A stretch of 64,000 nucleotides of DNA, from positions 4,030,001 through 4,094,000 of the forward strand of contig NW_025408668.1 of assembly GCF_020360975.1 (NCBI RefSeq). The letters are read 5' to 3'. Positions 1-11,500 of this stretch are shown piece by piece; within the stretch, counting starts at the first letter, position 1; the number at the start of each line of letters is the position of its first letter. The notes under the pieces were generated by a model. That model was not told where the DNA came from. It saw only the letters and a program-made list of their open reading frames with translations, and made no database searches. A program made the position numbers and the translations under genes. The DNA is from Hirsutella rhossiliensis (taxonomy: Eukaryota; Ascomycota; Sordariomycetes; Hypocreales; Ophiocordycipitaceae).

Positions 1-695
1 ATATAGTATCTACTTATAGCTTTATACTACCTTTATTAACTAGCTTATATACTTACTATAGTTAGTAGGTATAATTATAAGGATAAGTAGCTCTTATAAG
101 GCTAGCGTAATTAAGTTCTATAACTATATAAGCTTCGCGCTATCTTCTTATACTATAGTTCCCGCCGCTTATAAGAGCGTCTCTTTAAAGTTAAGGAGGA
201 ATTCGCTAAAGGTCTACTTATTCTTTTACTTAAAGGTCTATAGCTTATCCTATGCTTTCTCTTACTCTTATACGTTACTAAATATATATATAAGGTATTA
301 AAAGAAGTCCTATAGGTCGCGTTTACCCTTAAGACCGCTCTTATCTTAGAATCTAGAGATCCGCTATATCTAAGGCTTTAGTAGCGTATAAAGGAGTAAA
401 TACTATACTATATTATAATAGCTATTTAAGCTTTATTTCTTATTTATTATAAACTTTATTTATAGCTAGCTAAGGAAGAAGTAAAAGGACTTAAGCTTAA
501 TATCTTAAGTTAGCTAAGGAAGTAGCTTTTATATTAATAGTACTACCGCTATAATTAGTATTATAAAGGTTATAGGGGTTAACGCTAGTCTTATAAATAG
601 CTCCCTTAGTATAGTAAGAACCTTATTCTTCTTACTAGCTATTATACTTTTAATTATTTCTAAGATAGCTATAATACTTTCTATCCGCTTAAAGG
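1..695. repeat. AT-rich RIP-mutated repeat remnant, family not recognised
   Basis: This stretch has almost no CpA or TpG dinucleotides and is dominated by TA-rich words, the same saturation seen in the identified retroelements to its right. It ends where the target duplication of the Ty3/gypsy element begins, so it is the DNA that element inserted into. I could read no protein motif in any frame. It is probably another mutated repeat that continues to the left of the window. Confidence 0.6.
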
Positions 696-700
696 GTAGC

Positions 701-1150
701 TATTACGACTATAGCTATTAGGCCGCTAACGGTCGACCGCGTTAAGCACGTAATACGGTCTAACAGATAAATAGTTAGCACGACTACCTAATAAATATAG
801 GATTAAGGGGATTATAGAAATCTAAGTAATCTAGGATTAACGAGATTACTATACTTTATATAATCTAACGTTAGGGATTATAGCTAGGACTATAATCTAA
901 GGATAGTCTTTATAGGTATATATAGCTACCTACTTTTACTCCTTTAAATAGATAGCTCTCTAGCTTTTAATATAGATCTTTATTACGATTCTATCTTTAA
1001 TTTTAATTACTTAGTTATAGTCTACGGTCTACGACCTCTAACTTATTACTAATATAATATACTTATTATTACTTAGACCACGCCCTATTATATCTATTAA
1101 TATAAACCCCTTAATAGGTTTATCCCTTAGGAATAATACTAGTTATTATA
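701..1150 (+). repeat. 5' LTR of the RIP-mutated gypsy element
   Basis: It is 450 bp and closely matches 14466-14915, differing mainly by transitions. Its termini form an inverted repeat (TATTACGACTA at the start, its complement at the end), with the canonical TG and CA ends mutated to TA. The words GCACG and CCACGCCC survive in both copies. Confidence 0.9.
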
Positions 1151-1319
1151 CGTTAAAAGCTCTTATTTAGTATAATACCGCGTTACTCTAAGTAATATTA
1201 TAACTATTAATATACCTATATAGTAAGCTAGATTAACTAACTCTAGAGCTACTATATCGCCTTAGGATATAATATATAAGATTATTACCCTTTAATATAA
1301 GGTATAGTTACTTAGGAAT

Positions 1320-2217
1320 AAAGGAGGTAATAGATAAGTTAAAGACCTTAGAAAAGTAGTTAAACGAAAATAGCTAGGACTATTTAACGGTACTTATAGC
1401 ACGCTTTAAGACTTTCTTACCTAACTTAAGGCCTACTATTAGTTTTACCTTATTAAACTCTTAGACCTAGTTAAAAAGGTACTCTACGTAGGAAATTATT
1501 TATTTAAAACGGTACTTACTTAGTTTAGACCTATTATAAGGGACTTTCTTAATAACTAACTAGTATAATAAGATAACGAGATAAATAAAGTCTTTATTAG
1601 TTTCTAAGGATTTAAAGAAGCTATTATAAAGGTATTTAGAATAACTAATAAGGAATAAGAAGCCGAATAAAAACTTTAAGAACTCTAATAAAGGATCTTA
1701 GTATTAGATTATACTATAAAGTTCCGTTAAGTTACCTTAAAGCTTAATTAGGACGACGAACCCCTTATATTACGATTCTACGATAGGCTTAAAAAAGAAG
1801 TTAAGGACGAGCTTTATAAGGAAAATCGACCTAATAACCTCTTAGACTATATTACTATAGTAATACGAATCGACGATAGATAGTATATACGATACTAAGA
1901 AAAGAAATAAGGAAGAGGAAACTAAAACCCTTCTTATAAGAATAACTTTAACTAACGCGCTAACTATAAAAAGAAGCGCGAAACTCCTATTACCTATACT
2001 TATATAACTAACCTAGGTAGGATAGATCTAGATATAATATAGAAAAGTAAAGGAAAGTGTTTTAACTATAGGAAACTTAGATATTACTCTAAGGAATATA
2101 AATAACCTTATAAAGAAATAAAAGCTTACTATATACTAGCTTTAAAAGGTAAGAAATACTTAAACGCTATTAATAGATAGGAACTAAAGTATAAACTCCT
2201 TAGTTAGACTATATACT
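1320..2217 (+). pseudogene. Gag relic of the gypsy element
   Basis: The region follows the 5' LTR and ends where the copia element inserted. Around 2058-2099 a CCHC zinc knuckle can be recognised by spacing: the first Cys is intact, but the second and fourth Cys positions read Tyr (TAT for TGT), the His position reads Tyr (TAT for CAT) and two Gly positions read Arg (AGG or AGA for GGN). These are the changes RIP makes. No open frame of useful length remains. Confidence 0.75.
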
Positions 2218-2222
2218 ATAAC

Positions 2223-2710
2223 TCTCGCGAAGAGAGATGCGAGAAGTATATATAAAATACGCGAAGGTGAAATTTAAAAGTATAGGGTCGGATAGGTAGG
2301 GCAGAGAGATTTAATTCTTACGGGGGCAGCAATAAAGGCAGGGGAGTAATTGTTTTATTTCCTTAATTGTCCTTCTTTCCTCTATCTAACGCCCCTCTTT
2401 ATACCTATCTAGCATCTCAATTAACAAAGAAGATCCTACTTAAAGAAGCTATTAATATCCTTTCGACTACTAAGCTTTTTACCGGTTTTTTCCCCTCTTT
2501 TCTAGCCGTTGCCGGTATATCCGTCTTATCTTTCGCTACCTCTATAGGAAGCTATCGCTACTTCTGCTTCCCCTTATGCCCCTACCCTCCTTTCTGCACC
2601 TCTTTTTAGCTCCTTCTTTCTTCTTCTATACCGGGTGTTTTTAGCTTCCTTAGTCCCTCGTGCTAAGGGATATCTCCGAGAACTACGAAATCAAGCCACG
2701 CTTCGCGACA
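2223..2710 (-). repeat. Copia LTR (3' LTR in element orientation)
   Basis: It is 488 bp and similar throughout to 8100-8577 and 20191-20676. It begins with TCTCGCGAAG and ends with CTTCGCGACA, so the termini are near-perfect inverted repeats. An 80-codon open frame inside it (2367-2609) is not a gene. Confidence 0.9.
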
Positions 2711-5700
2711 TACCCCCTTAGCTATAGCCTGCCCCTTAAGGGCATAGCTAATACGGCTTCGGGCTAGTAAGCGTATAGAGGAGGTTCTTAGCTCTATACT
2801 TCTCCCTTTACTCGAGGAAAGCAGGGGCCCTTTCGGGTCCCTAGGCTCTTTTAGACCTACTTAAGGAAAAGGGGCCTAAAGAGGGGAAAGTCCTATAAGA
2901 AAAGGGGGAAAAACCTAATTAAAATAAGGGGCCCTCTAAAGGGAAAAGCCTCTTCCTTTTCTTCGGCTATAGACGTTACCTTCTCGTACGTGCTATTAGC
3001 TCCTCTCGTAGACTCTTAAGGCGGGCCTCTAAGGATAGCTTCTCTCGAACGTCTTCTAGCCTAATTTACTATAAGAAGACAGCTAGCTTCTACTTCGGTA
3101 GGGGCTTCGTAAGACCGTCGGCTTTTATCGATGCTGTTAGAACCTAACGGACGGAAATAAGTCCCCTTTAGACCTCTTAGCGTAACTAATGCTAGTAGAT
3201 ATCGATATACCGTAGCCGGGTCGATAACTTACTGTTTTCCGTAAGAATTCGTATAGTCTACGTGTTATCGCATTCTATAGCTAATAGGGTCGGAATTTAT
3301 AGTCGTAACGATATTAGCAGCCGGCTAAGGAAAATCGCTTCTTTTAATACTTCTAAAAGAGCTAGTAGCTCTGCCTCCGTACTAGAAGTCGTAACGGTAG
3401 CCTGCTTCGAAGCTCTCTAAGCAATGGTTCCTCTAAAAAGGGATATAATATACCCTTATAAGCTCTTTCTATCTAAGGAATTATCTATAAAGGACGAATC
3501 GCTCGAATAGAAGAAGATTTCGGCAGCTAATTTCTTCCTTTCCTGCCCTCCTAGGCGTAGACTATATAATCTCGTTAAAAAGAGATAAAGGATAGCTCTG
3601 TCTACTACTTCTTAATACCTAGGGCTAGGATTCTAGTTATGCCTAGCTAGCCGGGAGACCGTAAAAGAGATATCCGGTCTAGTAGAAATAGCTAAAAAGC
3701 AGGAGCCTACCTTCTATTAATATTAGTGTTTCTCTTACTCCTAGCTTAAAAGGACGGATCAGGTAAAAGCTCTTCGTCTAATATAGGCGTAGAGGGAAGC
3801 TTCTTATCGAGGGAATTAAGGAGGAATTTATAAGCGACCTTATCGATATAGGCGTCCTAGGTAAGCTAGATAGTCCGTTAGGACCTATTCCGAAGGATTT
3901 ATATCCCTAGGAACTACTTTAGCTCCCCTAGCTTAGTTATCTTATACCTTTATTATAGGCCTTATATAGCCTCCCTAGTAGTAACTTCTTCCTCTTTTAG
4001 GTACGCCTAGATAATATCGTCGACGTAGAAGAAGACCGTGATTTTACCCTTCTATATTATACACGGTTCCTAAGGGACTTTCTTAAAGCCTAGGGCTTCG
4101 AGGGAACCTATTAAATGCTATTGCTAAAGAAGGGGTAATCTTCGTAATCTATATAGAGCTTTCCTAAGCTATAGAACCTTTCCTAGCTATTAGAAGCCTA
4201 GTAGAAGGCGTATATAGATAACTTCTTCTTCCTTAAGTAGGCAGTTAATAAAAGCGTTAACTGTATCTATCTAATCGAGTTCGAGGTCGAATTCTACTAC
4301 TATAGCTATAAGGGTCCGAAAAGACATCCCTGCTAAGGTAGTTGCCCTAGTAGGAAGATCCCCTTTTTCCTACTAGTTCCCGTAGATAACTAGCCGGGCT
4401 TTATACTTTTAAAGGAAGCTATATTTATTAGTCTTATAAATAAAGACCTACTTATAGCTAAGGACCTGTTTTCCTCTTGCCTTTTCCTTAAGGACTTCTT
4501 TAAAAGACCCTATCTCTTTATATAAGGCTAGGTGGTCTTTCTAGGCCTAGAAAAACTAGTCTCTAAAGGGGTGTTTTTCTAGCTGCTTTTAGTTTACTAG
4601 TAGGTCTAGGAGGTCTCTTTTATATACCTTCCTTACTAATATTAGCTTAAATAGCCGGCCTACTATAAACGCTCTATAGGAACCGTCTTCTATTAGCGTT
4701 AGATAGAAGTCGGAAAAACGATCGAAATAAGGGAGAGGTTAGTCTTCTTTAGTATCCGTATCGGGCCCTTTACCTTCCTTTGCTTCTCGAAGCAGGGATA
4801 AAAAGGCAGCCGGGTAATCCTTCGAGAGAGGTGCCTTTCCTACCCCCTTAGGGGTCGAGACGGGAAGACTAACAAAGAAAGCTGCTTCTAGATCTTCTTC
4901 TTATTCCGTAAGAGGAGGCGTAGGGGCAGGCGTATTCTAGCTCTACCGCTTTCTTATAGTCTCCTTCTTCGTCTAGATTATCTAATCTAGCAGCTTCCTC
5001 TTCTTCTTCGAAGTCGGTATTATCCTTAACTACTTCGACGTCGGTTTCTTCTTCTATTTCCTCGTCTAGGGCCTCTTCTTTAGACTATTAGGAAGGGGGA
5101 ATTTAGATCTTCTAAATTAGCTAACGTTATAAGAGTAAGAGGGGCTATTAATCCCTCTTTCCGTCGAAGAAGCTAGATTCGTCGAAAATTATATCCCTAG
5201 TCGAAATAACCTTCTATAGAAGAGGAATCTAGATCCGGAAGATATTCGTAGAATTATACCTAACGAGGTAACTAATAAAGGCTCTAGGATTAAGCTTTCT
5301 TTTCTTCTTCCTTTTTAGCTATATATCGGTAGTTATTGCGTATACCTTATAGCCGTAGGCATAAAGGTAGGCTAGCGAGGCCCTCTTCTTCGTAAAGAGC
5401 TCGAGGGGGGATTTCTAGTCTATTCCTTAGGTCTTAAAAAGGGTCTCTAGGTCCCTATAGTCCCTTAGTCCCCTAGGGTCCCTTAGGGTCCGGTTCCGAA
5501 GGTAATAGGCGGTCTTAACGACTTCCCTCTAAAGGTCGTATAGAAGCCTTATAGTAAGTCTTATCGTACGGGCCCTTTCTATTATAGCACCCCCTAATCT
5601 TTCTGCCCCTCCGTTCTAGGCCTAGGTATTTAGTGCTAACGGTAGGGGTAAAATGCCCTTTTTTCGAAGCTAATTTAAGATATCCTTCGTAAATAGCTCT

Positions 5701-7029
5701 CCGTTAGACTATATCTTCTTTACCTCGTAGCTAAAGTAGGATTTTATCTAGTTAACGAAGTCCTAGAGGGCAGACTAGTTATACTTACTTAGGTAGGTCC
5801 GTAAGAAATAGGGGAAAACCATCCCTAAAAAAGCGTCTATAAAAAACATCACCCTAACGAAGCTTTCCTAGTCCTTAGAGACGTCGGTCTAGTCGACCTA
5901 AATTTCCTTACACGGCTGGTCCGGCCGTAAAGGCGTTCGTCTAGAAATTCGTCTCCTAGTCTTTCCTTAGCCGTAATATTCGCATTCGACGGTCTTTAAG
6001 CCCCTATTCGTACGCCCTATTATTGGCCTAGCTTATGCAAAGCTAGGGGCCCGGGTGACTAAGTCGTGCGTGCAAAGAATGCCGTCTCCTTAGGCCGGAA
6101 GAGGGTCCTTTAAACCTACCCTCCTTCGAGCAGGGAAAGCTAACTTCTTAAGAGATTCCTTCCTAAGGATAGGTCGGAATTCAAGAATAAATTAACCGAA
6201 TTTCTCCTCGATAAGCCTAATAGTCTAATTCTTCTAGACTAGCCTCGTAGGCTTAGACGTCGTATCCTAGAAGATTCCTTCCTTTCGAAGAAGGCGGAAG
6301 GAAATCAGGCTCGTTAAAAATCGAGGGCAAAAAGCTACCCTTTTTCGTCGAAGAATTCGTATAAACCCGTTAGGTAATTTTATCGTGAAATTCACCCTTC
6401 CGTACCCCTCTATCCATACGGTTGATTCCCGGCAATAAGTATTCCTCCGTGCCTTCTTAAAGGACCGGAATCGTAAGAGTGTATTGCAGATATCGAGGAA
6501 GCACCGGAGTTAAGGATAGCTAATTTTCGTAGGGATAGTCAGAGGCTCTAACGGTTGGTCTTGGCCTTGTTAATCCGTAGGAAGACGAAGGCTGGATTTG
6601 CTATACTAACGATTTTTCCTCGAATTTACGGCTCGAATAAGGGCAGCGGCGTTAGTTGCTATTTCTTAGCAACCCGAATCTCGTCTATCTTCTTCTACAA
6701 CGAGGGGTCCTCCTTAAGAGACTATTATACTATTTCTCGTAGCCTCTATAAAGGGTTAACTCCTTTAGGTCGGTTTTCCTCGAAGACCTGCTAGCAGTCT
6801 TCTAGCCGATAGGGCTTTTTACATGCTAGGTAGGTAGGTCGATTCCTCCTCGTACGTTTCTTCGAGGAATCCTCGTCCCGGTCTAAAAGGTCTGCTTAAA
6901 AACCTCCCCTTTTTAACCCTTATTGCTAATTTTAACGAAGAGGTTCGATTTCGACTAGTTCCCTAATTTTTCGACTAACGGACTAAAAGGTCTATTAGGG
7001 GACTAGTCGGGCCGGTCTAACTAACGGGA

Positions 7030-7107
7030 CCGGGGCCGGGCCCGGAGTAAGAGGCGGAGCCGGGGCCGGGCCCGGAGTAAGAGGCGGAGCCGGGGCCGGG
7101 CCTACGG
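7030..7107. repeat. 30-bp GC-rich tandem repeat inside copia copy 1
   Basis: Two perfect 30-bp units (7030-7059, 7060-7089) and a partial third rich in CCGGGGCCGGG lie within AT-rich mutated DNA. In the element's minus orientation the units would encode a Pro/Gly/Ser-rich repeat in the 5' (Gag-side) part of the element. The unit has almost no CpA or TpG, which may be why RIP left it alone. Confidence 0.85.
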
Positions 7108-8083
7108 CAGCCGTTAAAGACAGTGTTAATGCTCTCGAGGGAGGAGGAGCCGAAGGAGCAACAGCCGCAACAGCAGCAGCGGGGGCCGCAGCAATAGGGG
7201 CTGCAGCAGCTATAGGTCGAGCCGTCTAGGTCGAGTGCTAGCCACGAAGGAATAAGACTACTTACTGTTGTACTCTAGCAGCCTCTTCGTCTAGTTCCCG
7301 GCTAGCTTCTCGAAAGATTATCGAGTAACCGTTACTAATAGGCTTTATTAGTAGAGATATATCCCGTAGCTACTAGCCGGAAAGAGCTTCTATAAGGAAG
7401 TATTAGTTAGCTTCCTCGAGGATTTCTTCCTACTTAGCTAGCTATAAAGAAGCTAGTAGGTTCCTAGCAGAAAAAGCTCCTAGGTAGGCCGTATAGGTCT
7501 TCCTAATACGGTCAGTTATATAACCTCTCGAGGGAGCTATTAAGGTCTCGAGCTTTAAAAGCCACTGCCTAGGAGTCTCTTCCTCTCGAAGAGAGATTAG
7601 CTTTGCGGCACTAATAGATTCCGTTATCGCTATACGAGCAGCCGTTAGTAGCTTCGTTTCGTAGAGGTATTCCTTTCGGTAACTCTCGTAGTCGCCTAAG
7701 GTAGCAGAAAAAGCTCTCTATTATATAGAGGTTAGCTTAGAGAAGAGGGAAGCTCCCTCTATAAAGTCCGTTGCCCTAGGACGAAGAGGGGGCTCGAGAG
7801 GGTCCTGCTTATTAGAGAAGACTAAATTATAGATAGTTCTATTTACACGAGCCCGTAGCTCCTTTACCTACTTATCCTAATCTTAGGGCTCTATAAGAAT
7901 CGTCCTACGGACCGTAGGGACGGTAGAGGAGTCGGTTTTCGTTATCGTTGCGAAAAAGGGGGCAGAAAAGTCGGTTAAAAATCGGCTTTTCTAGTAAGAG
8001 GGGTAAAAGGGAGCTACGAGGGATATAAGAAGGGTGCCTTTTATAGCAGCCGGAAGGTATAGGAATACTATTCCTCCCGGGCT

Positions 8084-8099
8084 TATAACTCTCGCAAAG
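8084..8099 (-). other. Primer binding site of copia copy 1 (initiator-Met half-tRNA type)
   Basis: Read on the minus strand, the bases directly after the LTR are GTTATAAGCCCGGGAG. With one RIP-type A restored to G this fits the complement of the anticodon stem-loop of initiator methionine tRNA, the half-tRNA primer known for copia-type elements. The same position in copy 2 (20175-20190) reads GTTATAAGCC and then diverges. This site also fixed the LTR boundary. Confidence 0.65.
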
Positions 8100-8577
8100 A
8101 GAGATACGAGAAGTATATATAAAATGCGCGAAGGTAAAATTTAGAAGTACGGGGTCGGATAGGCAGGGTAGAGAGATTTAATTCTTATGGGGGTAGCAAT
8201 AAAGGCAGGGGAGTAATTATTTTATTTCCTTAATTGTCCTTCTTTCCTCTATCTAACGCCCCTTTTTATACCTATCTAGCATCTTAATTAATAAAGAAGA
8301 TCCTACTTAAAGAAGCTACTAATATCCTTTCGACTACCGAGCTTTTTGCCGGTTTTTTCCCCTTTTTTCTAGCCGTTGCCGGCATATCCGTCTTATCTTT
8401 CGCTACCTCTATAGGAAGCTATCGCTACTTCTACGTCCCCTTATGCCCCTACCCTCCTTTCTATACCTCTTTTTAGCTCCTTCTTTCTTCTTCTATACCG
8501 GGTGTTTTTAGCTTCCTTAGTCCCTCGTGCTAAGGGATATCTCCGAGAACTACGAAATCAGGCCACGCTTCGCGATA
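8100..8577 (-). repeat. Copia LTR (5' LTR in element orientation)
   Basis: It is 478 bp and matches 2223-2710, with scattered transitions and a few indels. It is followed directly by the right copy of the ATAAC target duplication, after which gypsy coding sequence resumes. Confidence 0.9.
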
Positions 8578-8582
8578 ATAAC

Positions 8583-11500
8583 GACGAATATATAGTATAC
8601 CTAAGCGATAAGAATAGTACTAGATAGTTCTTAAAGCTACTAAGGAAAACCCTTATAATAATATAATAAAAGGATCCTAAAATATAGAAATAAGTTAAAT
8701 TTATAGAACTAGAATACCCTTATCTTAAAAGAATCTCCTAAGACTAAATTAAAAAGAATAGTAAACGATTCTAAGAAGATATATAAAATAAAAATCGATA
8801 ATAATAATAGGCAGTCTATAAATAATATAATAAAAAAGATATAGATATAGCCCTTATACTTATAAAACTTAGATAGTAACCTAAAGAGGAATAATAAAGT
8901 ATCGACGATATAAGCTTTAAAGAATAAGAAATAGCTAGAGAAATAAAAGATAAGAACGAACTTATACTACTACCCTTACTACTAAGGGAAAATACTACGA
9001 TTAGAGAATATACTCTATACTTTAAAGAATTTAAAGAAATACTTAAAATTAGAACCTAATAAATACCTTAAATTCTTATAGAAAACTAATAAGCTATATT
9101 AATTTAATATTAACCGGTACTATATAAAGGAGACTATAATATAGCTATCGCTATAGTCGATACCTTTATAGCTTTATAATAAGAATAGTAACTATAAGGA
9201 GAATTTAAAGACGATCTATAAATACTACTTACTTATAAGTACTATAAGTATATTTTATAGATATTATACGTTTACTTAGATTATATAATATACTTTTAAA
9301 TAAAGGCATAATATAATGCCTTCTTAGTTAGGTTTAAAGGATAAGTACTTTCGAAACCCTACCTAAGTATAGAAATAGACTACTAGAAAATCGATTAACG
9401 ATACCTAAACAACTAAGTTATATTATTAGAACTTAATTATAGCACGCTACTTAAATGCCGCGATAATTACGGTTTATTAATAAGATGTCTTTTAAAGATA
9501 TATAAAATCTATAAATACGCTAAAATAAAGGAATAGTATAACGCTACTTACTTTAAGGTATCTAAACTATTAATCTTCTAAAAACTTATATAATAAATTA
9601 AATATAATAAAGAAGATTATAATAAATATATATACCTAAACTATAGAGTTTATAAATATAAAAAAGCATAAGTATAGTATAAACGATATAACGGCGCACT
9701 AAAAGATTATTAGTAATATATATAAAGGCTATAAGCTATATTTAACTAAGGAAAAATCGATATAGAAATACTATACGAAAAATAAAAAGATATAGAATAA
9801 AAACTTAACCTTTAGTATAAAAATAAATATAATTATAAAGTATACTACGTAATTAACTATAAAGTAGTATAATATAAACGATATAGTATTAAGAAATAAG
9901 AAATCTTTAATTAGCTATAAGAAATTAGTCTCTTAAGCCTTAATATAATACTATACGATAAAAATATAAAGAAACGATATTAATAATAAATTAAAGAAGA
10001 ATACCTAAATAAAACAAATAAGGACTAAGTAAAAAATAAGGTATACTATCTATAAAAGGGCTATAAACTAGCACGATATAATAAGATCTAAGGACCCTAT
10101 ATATAGTAACGGTAAGCTATAGCGACTAAATAGTATTAGATATCTAAATCGCGGGATATTATATATATATACTTTTAGACTATAGCGTAATAGGCAATTA
10201 TATTTTACCTAGAGTCGTTAATCGTTACTAATTTATATAGAGATATAAGATAGATCTATATAAACTTATAAATATTAAAGGAGAGGCCTTAAACTATAAT
10301 AACGGAATTATTAATATAGAGATTAATTACCTTGATATTAATATCTAGGGCTACGATAAACGAGTTAACTTTAATATTATAGATATTATAGAATATAAAC
10401 TTATATTAGGACTTCTATAGCTATAAGAGAGCAACCTATTAATTAACTAGAAAACTAGCTAGCTATATTAAAACGAGGACGTAAGCTTCTAGGACTAGTA
10501 GATTTAGGAGAAAGTAAAATTTTACGATAATTTAGCTACTAAATAAGATAGAAGGGATAACTATTTAAGTAAATTATTATAGGCTTTAGCGATATAAAAG
10601 AAAATAGTAACCGAACTAGCGGATATAATAAAATCGACTAATAAGACCTACGTACTAACTAATATAGCTATATAACCTAGTATCCGATATAAATAAAATA
10701 AAGGATATAATATAAAGATCTAAAGAGTTATTACTACTTTAAGGAAAGACCTTAAATAAATTAATAAAGAGCTTAAGTTAAGAGAAACTAGCTCTTAAAA
10801 GAAAGAATAAAGCCTATAAGATAAAATAAAGAATATCCCTTAGGAATACTAGAAATATAATAAACTCTTTAAGAAAGAACTTAAGATAGGGTTACTTAAA
10901 TATAGCTAATAGGACTATAAAATTTATCTTAAGGATAGAATAACGCCGACGTTCTATAAGATCTATAACTTAAACGAAAAGTAACTATAAACGCTACGCG
11001 ACTACCTTAATAAGAATCTATAAAAAGGATATATATAAACGTTAATATCTAAAGTAAGCTACTAGTTATATTTATTTTAAAGAAAAATAGTAAGCTATAA
11101 CTAGTTATCGACTATAAACGCTTAAATAATATTATAATAAAGGACCGAATACTATTACCGCTTATATTAAAACTATAAGATTAACTATATAGTAAAAAAT
11201 AGTTTATAGCCCTCGACCTTAAAAGCGCCTATAACTTAATATATATAAAAAAGGGATATAAATAGATAATAGCCTTTAAAATAAAATTTAAATTATTTAA
11301 ATATCTAGTAATACTATTTAAACTTATAAATATACTAGCTACCTTTTAATAGATAATTAATAATATCCTACGCGAATACTTAGATATCTTTATAGTAGTA
11401 TACTTAGATAATATCCTAATTTTCTTAGATACCTTAGAAGAATATAAGGAATACGTTTATAAGGTACTCTATATACTTTAAAATATAAAGTTATTAGTTA

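Larger units (their letters stand above)
2218..8582 (-). mobile_element. RIP-mutated Ty1/copia LTR retrotransposon (copy 1), nested in the gypsy element
   Basis: LTRs lie at 2223-2710 and 8100-8577 in direct orientation, and the insertion is flanked by a perfect ATAAC duplication (2218-2222 and 8578-8582). On the minus strand the copia reverse transcriptase motif YVDD is encoded at 4016-4027, and an integrase motif reading SNGELF lies near 5690-5712 after a CAG-to-TAG stop. Next to the 5' LTR (the right one in this orientation) is a primer site resembling the anticodon stem of initiator methionine tRNA. Mutation is heavy but less complete than in the gypsy element: GC-rich islands survive near 7020-7110. 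The element is 6355 bp without its duplication. Confidence 0.92.

Noticed and set aside
2217..2222. Copia LTR starting at TATAAC
   Set aside because: That boundary gives no target duplication. Starting at 2223 gives terminal inverted repeats, a perfect ATAAC duplication and an initiator-Met primer site.
2367..2609. 80-codon open frame in the RIP block
   Set aside because: It lies wholly inside a copia LTR and is repeated in mutated form at the other LTRs; it is not a gene.
6555..6794. 79-codon open frame in the RIP block
   Set aside because: It is on the strand opposite to the copia coding direction and is broken in copy 2.
7030..7107. Possible CRISPR-like array
   Set aside because: The units are directly adjacent with no spacers and lie inside a eukaryotic retroelement.
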